Origin: Patescibacteria group bacterium
Lineage (GTDB): Bacteria > Patescibacteriota > WWE3 > UBA101185 > UBA10185
Direction: 5' to 3'
Assembly: GCA_018056275.1 (NCBI GenBank)
Contig: JAGPFW010000023.1
Coordinates: 1-9,701, forward strand
DNA length: 9,701 nucleotides
Position 1 is the stretch's first letter. Every line of letters starts with the position of its first letter. Below the pieces are notes generated by a model, which saw nothing but the letters and a program-made list of their open reading frames with translations, did no database searches and was not told the origin of the DNA. Shown here one piece after another: positions 7,106 to 9,701 of this stretch. A program made the position numbers and the translations under genes.

Positions 7106-7447
7106 CTATTTTTCTATTGTTTTGGAAACACAAACAAACTTTTTTATGTGAGGATCTTCAATTATATGGAGAGTACAATCAGCACGGCGATAGCATGTCT
7201 CTTCGGTTAGGATGCGACAATCATAAAACGTATTATCTGGATTTCTTTGGGCAAAATAAGCAAATGCTCTAGTTATGGGAAATTGCACCCAATAGGCAAA
7301 GATAAAACTAAAAAACACAAAAAAGTAAAGTAAAATCCCTTGAAGAATCTGGTGAAGTTTGCTTAGATGAATAGCTAAAATAACAATGGCTAAGGCCAAA
7401 AGGGTAACAACAGCGGAAAGTATTAAGATGGCATGGCTACTATCCAT
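7106..7447 (-). CDS. Small two-helix membrane protein with four-cysteine tail, unknown function
   Basis: I do not recognise a named family. The 113-residue protein has two hydrophobic helices (about 6-28 and 35-57) and a C-terminal region of about 55 residues with four cysteines (C77, C85, C91, C106) in the pattern C-x7-C-x5-C-x14-C. The segment CRILTEETCYRRADC resembles short extracytoplasmic Cys modules, so two disulfides outside the cell are plausible. A possible SD, AGGA (7457-7460), lies 9 nt before the ATG; no -10 box sits at the 6-nt leaderless position. It lies 84 nt downstream of ssrA on the same strand and could receive read-through from it. Coding likelihood is good from composition and a clear membrane topology; function is unassigned. 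Confidence 0.65.
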   Translation of the reverse strand: MDSSHAILILSAVVTLLALAIVILAIHLSKLHQILQGILLYFFVFFSFIFAYWVQFPITRAFAYFAQRNPDNTFYDCRILTEETCYRRADCTLHIIEDPHIKKFVCVSKTIEK

Positions 7448-7531
7448 ACGTATATATCCTATACAAATAAGGTTGCTTTAACAACGAGTCTCTTGTATAC
7501 CCAACATTTTCTGGCACAGTATGCGCTGTTT

Positions 7532-7929
7532 TGGTGGAGATGAGGGGAATTGAACCCCTGTCTTGAAAGACCAAATATGAACATCTACAAGCTTAGTTAA
7601 AAGTTTATCTCAAAAGGCAAGGTCTTTAACATACCCTGTTATCCCTTTTTAGGTATTTTCTTTGAGCTTTTGCTCTCGGGTTGCATTTTTACCATTTTTT
7701 GCACCCCTCATTCCGATTTTATTAGATTCTATAAACCCCTTCGGACAGAGACTTTAGAACCTGACCTTAAACTAAGTTTAGGCCATTGCTCCTGCGTATG
7801 CGTAAGCATCAACAGGTGCGTATGCCATTTCATCATCGGCAAATATGGTTTTGCTGCGATTTACAAGTATCAGCAACTTGGCTTGCGCCCATATTTTAAA
7901 AGTACTATCAATCAAATCCTTCCATCCCC
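7532..7929 (-). ncRNA. ssrA: tmRNA (transfer-messenger RNA)
   Basis: The reverse complement begins GGGGATG and ends CATCTCC-A-CCA. These ends pair as a 7-bp acceptor stem with a G3-U70 wobble, the identity element for alanyl-tRNA synthetase, and CCA is encoded. The T-arm reads AGGGG-TTCAATT-CCCCT. About 90 nt from the 5' end lies a tag reading frame (7778-7840, ending TAA). A hairpin of the H5 type (CCTAAAC/GTTTAAGG with one bulge) surrounds the stop. At 398 nt it is of normal size. It rescues stalled ribosomes by trans-translation with SmpB, whose gene ends only 5 nt upstream. A single uninterrupted molecule, not the permuted two-piece form, is indicated because the tRNA-like ends flank the tag. 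Confidence 0.95.
7778..7840 (-). other. tmRNA proteolysis-tag reading frame (20 codons plus stop)
   Basis: Within ssrA the frame encodes ADDEMAYAPVDAYAYAGAMA and ends TAA, with a second in-frame stop (TAG, 7772-7774) two codons later. The GCC resume codon is inferred: it gives an Ala-Asp-Asp-Glu start like typical tags, and U at -5 and A at -4 precede it as in E. coli tmRNA. The frame is open further upstream, so the resume point is inferred. Confidence 0.75.
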
Positions 7930-7934
7930 AAGTA

Positions 7935-8393
7935 TTATCCTCGTATACCCATATCTTTGCGCTGTCTAAGCAAGTCCTTCTCTATCTGTCGAGTCTTTGC
8001 TACTTGCTTTTTCTCATACTTCTTTCTTCCTTTAACTACGGCTATCTCCAATTTTATCAGATTATTCCTTAAAACAAAAGCTAGAGGCACTATAGTTTTC
8101 CCCTTTTCTTGTATTTGCCTAGTGATTTTTTCAAGCTCTACTTTGTTTAAAAGCAACTTTCTTGCCCTCTTTTCCGCTGTCTCGTCCACTTTTTGGCCTT
8201 GTTTAGAATATCTACCAATTTGCAAGTTTATTAATAAGGCTTCCCCATTTTCAATCTTTACAAAGGAACCTTCAAAATTAACATTACGTTCTCTTAAGGC
8301 CTTTACCTCATATCCAGTGAGCATAATTCCTGCAAGATATTTTTCAATAATTTCGTAATTAAACAGGGCTTTTCTGTTTTTTGCTAGTAGCAT
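7935..8393 (-). CDS. smpB: SsrA-binding protein SmpB
   Basis: This 152-residue protein has the SmpB fold markers in order: NRKALFNYEIIEKYLAGIML near the N-terminus, then GYEVKALRERNVNFEGSFV, the segment containing LINLQIGRYSKQG, the RARKLLL helix, and a basic tail. SmpB binds the tRNA-like domain of tmRNA and places its C-terminal tail in the decoding site of stalled ribosomes. Length is normal. Two departures are visible: the usual G-T-E-V-K is GYEVK (Y28), and the tail's usual Y-D-K-R is Y126-E-K-K. The ATG at 8391-8393 has TGCTAAAAT 6 nt upstream and no SD at a useful distance, implying a leaderless mRNA. The stop is 5 nt before mature tmRNA, so cotranscription with ssrA is likely. Confidence 0.95.
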   Translation of the reverse strand: MLLAKNRKALFNYEIIEKYLAGIMLTGYEVKALRERNVNFEGSFVKIENGEALLINLQIGRYSKQGQKVDETAEKRARKLLLNKVELEKITRQIQEKGKTIVPLAFVLRNNLIKLEIAVVKGRKKYEKKQVAKTRQIEKDLLRQRKDMGIRG

Positions 8394-8399
8394 GGGATT

Positions 8400-8408
8400 A
8401 TTTTAGCA
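8400..8408 (-). promoter_or_regulatory. Extended -10 promoter of smpB(-ssrA)
   Basis: On the minus strand TGCTAAAAT is followed by AATCCC and then ATG, a 6-nt spacing that puts the predicted start on the A of ATG. It probably drives smpB and ssrA together. No clear -35 is seen. Confidence 0.55.
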
Positions 8409-8432
8409 AGGAGTGTTGTTTTTATAAAATGA

Positions 8433-8585
8433 GTTGGGTGGCTCAAAAACCGTAACCTTAACGTAGTCACTTATCTAACGGATATTATCAAGGTTTTTGA
8501 GAATTTTAAGTTACTGGCTGATGTGAACCAGGAGATTGCTAAAATTGATATTGCAGTTAATTTAATTTTGCTAAATGGTTATTAA
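8433..8585 (+). pseudogene. Open frame without start codon, possible gene remnant
   Basis: A 50-codon open frame reads protein-like through VVTYLTDIIKVFENF and LLADVNQEIAKIDIAVNLIL to a TAA. It has no in-frame ATG or TTG near its beginning, and the only GTG is internal. An ATG at 8429 opens a different frame that stops after eight residues (MSWVAQKP). It may be the tail of a decayed gene or non-coding sequence; I do not recognise a family. The copy of TGCTAAAAT at 8537-8545 lies inside it. Confidence 0.25.
8537..8545 (+). promoter_or_regulatory. TGCTAAAAT extended -10-like motif upstream of eamA
   Basis: This is the fifth exact copy of the motif in the window. It shares TGCTAAAATTGA-Y-AT with the copy at 5259. 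No start codon lies 6-7 nt downstream. A transcript starting near 8552 would run about 140 nt before eamA. Confidence 0.3.
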
Positions 8586-8658
8586 AGTAGGTATTGTGGA
8601 CGAGACTAACATTTGTTTGGGTCATTTTTCCTACAAAATGCTACACGAATATGAATAG
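8575..8658 (+). pseudogene. 27-codon frame resembling the start of a response-regulator receiver domain
   Basis: The frame reads MVIKVGIVDETNICLG then HFSYKMLHEYE and stops at TAG. The pattern M-x-I-K-V-hydrophobic-I-V-D-[DE]-x-N/H followed by an amphipathic helix resembles the first beta strand and helix of NarL-type receiver domains, but the rest of the domain is missing. It overlaps the preceding open frame by 11 nt and has no SD. A broken gene remnant is the best reading; a chance open frame is possible. Confidence 0.25.
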
Positions 8659-8680
8659 TGAGCATGTGATTTTTATAGTG

Positions 8681-8686
8681 TAGAAT
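8681..8686 (+). promoter_or_regulatory. -10 box of the EamA-like gene
   Basis: TAGAAT is followed by CTAAGT and the ATG at 8693, the same 6-nt spacing as at other starts here. A TG directly precedes the hexamer, one base closer than a standard extended -10. No SD is present. Confidence 0.45.
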
Positions 8687-8692
8687 CTAAGT

Positions 8693-9109
8693 ATGTCATG
8701 GCTGATATTTGCGTTTATGTCCGCTCTATTTGCTGCACTTACTGCTATACTAGCCAAAGTTGGGGTCGCTAATATTAACTCCAATCTTGCAACTGCAATT
8801 AGGACGGTGGTTATTACCGTTTTTTCCTGGTCAATCGTACTTTTTAGCGGGGAGTTTCACGGCTTAAATTCCCTGTCAAAACACTCGGTTTTCTTTCTTA
8901 TACTTTCTGGTCTAACAACGGGAATTTCCTGGTTATTTTATTTTAGGGCTCTTCAGTTGGGAAATGTTTCAAAGGTCGTTCCAATTGATAGACTAAGCCT
9001 GGTTCTGGTAGTCGTATTCGGAGCGTTGTTTTTAAGCGAAAAGGTCACTTTGAATGTAATTATTGGTAGTGTTTTGATGGCAACAGGGGCCATTCTTATT
9101 GCTTTTTGA
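8693..9109 (+). CDS. EamA/DMT-family small membrane protein (single five-helix unit)
   Basis: This 138-residue protein has about five helices (3-23, 33-53, 66-86, 97-115, 119-137). It carries the markers of the half-size EamA (drug/metabolite transporter) family: an early A-x-x-A-x-x-A-I-L-A-K-x-G segment, AIRTVV, WLFYFRALQLGNVSKVVPIDRLS, and the final VFGALFLSEKVT followed by a Gly/Ala-rich helix. Two-domain EamA exporters have about ten helices; single-unit members probably dimerise. The substrate is unknown. The start at 8693 has a TAGAAT box 6 nt upstream. Its 3' end overlaps the next open frame by 11 nt. It is flanked by fragments on both sides and could be either a resident gene or part of the transferred segment. 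Confidence 0.85.
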   Translation: MSWLIFAFMSALFAALTAILAKVGVANINSNLATAIRTVVITVFSWSIVLFSGEFHGLNSLSKHSVFFLILSGLTTGISWLFYFRALQLGNVSKVVPIDRLSLVLVVVFGALFLSEKVTLNVIIGSVLMATGAILIAF

Positions 9110-9431
9110 AACAAGAAATTCAACAATTTGTCCTCCTATCGATACTCCTTTTAAACTTAAACTACCAAACGGCAAAGTCATAAGTACAAAAGTTTGTCAG
9201 CAAGGCGGTAAAGCTTTAATGTCTAATCCAAACTCTAAACTTGGGGAGTGGTTATTGGACGAAGTTTTTAAAGTTAAATCGGAGGAGTTAGTTACAATGG
9301 ATATGCTAGACGAAGTTGGTATTGATTCGGTTGAGGTCAGAAAAGTAGGCACTCTACTATATGAAATTGACTTTAAAGAGACGGGAACGTTTAAAGACTT
9401 TAAAAATCATAGTTTAGAACCTGAAAATTAA
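9099..9431 (+). CDS. C-terminal domain-like fragment, possibly of a type II restriction endonuclease
   Basis: The 110-residue frame starts at a TTG inside the EamA-like gene and has no SD or promoter of its own. The recognisable part begins near residue 16: PFKLKLPNGKVISTKVCQQGG, then ALMSNPNSKLGEWLLDEVF, then GIDSVEVRKV and YEIDF. From memory this G-K-A-L-x-S-N-P-N-x-x-L-G-x-W-L-L arrangement occurs at the C-terminus of some type II restriction endonucleases of the NgoFVII group; I cannot verify this. The catalytic N-terminal part would be missing. Either it is the remnant of a longer protein or a stand-alone small DNA-binding protein. The lack of a proper start and the recombinase fragment nearby favour a remnant. 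Confidence 0.45.
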   Translation: MLFETRNSTICPPIDTPFKLKLPNGKVISTKVCQQGGKALMSNPNSKLGEWLLDEVFKVKSEELVTMDMLDEVGIDSVEVRKVGTLLYEIDFKETGTFKDFKNHSLEPEN

Positions 9432-9465
9432 CCTTTCTAAACTGGAGCAAAACTCTAGGAATTAC

Positions 9466-9481
9466 GTTAGGTGCACCTAAC
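9466..9481. repeat. Perfect 16-bp palindrome
   Basis: GTTAGGTGCACCTAAC is its own reverse complement. It lies 34 nt after the restriction-like frame and at the left edge of the recombinase remnant. A related ACGTTAAGTG follows at 9490-9499, a 9-of-10 match to ACGTTAGGTG at 9464-9473. It has no loop or T-tract, so it is a likelier protein-binding or recombination site than a terminator. Confidence 0.6.
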
Positions 9482-9701
9482 AAAACCCACGTTAAGTGGA
9501 CTAAATGACTGGCAGGATTACAAAAGAGAGAATGTCAGGACAAGAATCAAAAGAAAATACTATATTTCCTGTGGTTACTTGGTAAAGTTGGAATCAAAAG
9601 CGGTCGAATTGTCTGAAAGTTCTGAACCGATGAAAAACGAGAGATTTTGAAGTTGCTACTTCAGAACTGTACCCTGAATGGCAGTTCTCTTTGTTATGAC
9701 T
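9471..9701 (+). pseudogene. Serine recombinase C-terminal fragment, frameshifted and cut by window edge
   Basis: One frame is open from 9471 to the stop at 9648-9650, reading GYLVKLESKAVELSESSEP near its end. A second frame (-1) takes over around 9629 and reads DEKREILKLLLQNCTLNGSS to the window edge. Together they match the C-terminal helix and strand of large serine recombinases, where an E/D-E-K-R-E-x-L-K-L-hydrophobic-x-S/Q-N-hydrophobic-T-L-x-G motif follows an alpha-helix ending in acidic residues. Catalytic and zinc-ribbon parts are absent upstream. The break may be a real frameshift or a sequencing error, but the missing N-terminus shows a remnant in any case. It marks past mobile-element activity. 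Confidence 0.5.

Noticed and set aside
7670..8072. Plus-strand open frames across ssrA and the 3' part of smpB
   Set aside because: They lie antisense to a clear tmRNA and SmpB; the translations are Cys/Ser/Phe-rich and unlike real proteins.
9505..9585. A 26-codon ATG frame (starts MTGRITKERMSG) after the palindrome
   Set aside because: No SD or -10 box; it overlaps the recombinase remnant, whose frame better explains the sequence.
1..9701. CRISPR array, insertion-sequence ends or rRNA genes
   Set aside because: No regularly spaced repeats, no paired terminal inverted repeats and no rRNA-like sequence were seen on either strand.

Overview
The window (about 37% GC by eye) looks like a bacterial chromosome segment. 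Compact genes, a NusA whose N-terminus begins MAVTTEFNAAVNQVAAERG, a tmRNA/SmpB pair, a C-terminal recombinase motif and near-absent Shine-Dalgarno (SD) sequences all suggest a Candidate Phyla Radiation (Patescibacteria)-like genome. That placement is inference; no phylogenetic marker is complete enough to settle it.

Layout. At the left edge a truncated nusA (minus) is divergent from a complete P2-type cation-transporting ATPase (plus, 237-2924). The ATPase converges on a two-gene minus-strand unit: an HD-domain phosphohydrolase (3430-4485), then 3 nt later a small VIT/CCC1-like membrane protein (2950-3426). Upstream of that unit, on the same strand, lies tRNA-Ser(GCU) (4519-4607), and then a YvlD-type four-helix membrane protein (4785-5132). 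After a 248-nt intergenic region comes a plus-strand GT-C-fold glycosyltransferase-like membrane protein (5381-7054, GTG start). It converges on a minus-strand block: smpB (7935-8393), ssrA/tmRNA (7532-7929, only 5 nt after smpB) and a small membrane protein with a four-cysteine tail (7106-7447).

The right end (about 8430-9701) is different. An apparently intact five-helix EamA-type protein (8693-9109) sits among what read as fragments: a piece resembling the N-terminus of a response regulator, an open frame resembling a restriction-endonuclease C-terminal domain, and a frameshifted serine-recombinase C-terminus running off the window. This looks like a decayed mobile or defence island.

The strongest unexpected signal is in the promoters. 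For nusA, the VIT-like gene, the HD gene, the GT-C gene, smpB and eamA, a TANNNT -10 box lies exactly 6 nt before the start codon. For the ATPase it lies 7 nt before. That places the predicted transcription start on or next to the first base of the start codon, so leaderless mRNA appears to be the default here. Only the YvlD-like gene has a clear SD with a short leader. The 9-mer TGCTAAAAT (extended -10) occurs five times, always outside the main genes. Functionally the window mixes housekeeping (transcription elongation, ribosome rescue, a serine tRNA) with ion transport, nucleotide or phosphoester hydrolysis and envelope biogenesis. I see no operon that clearly specifies a new pathway.
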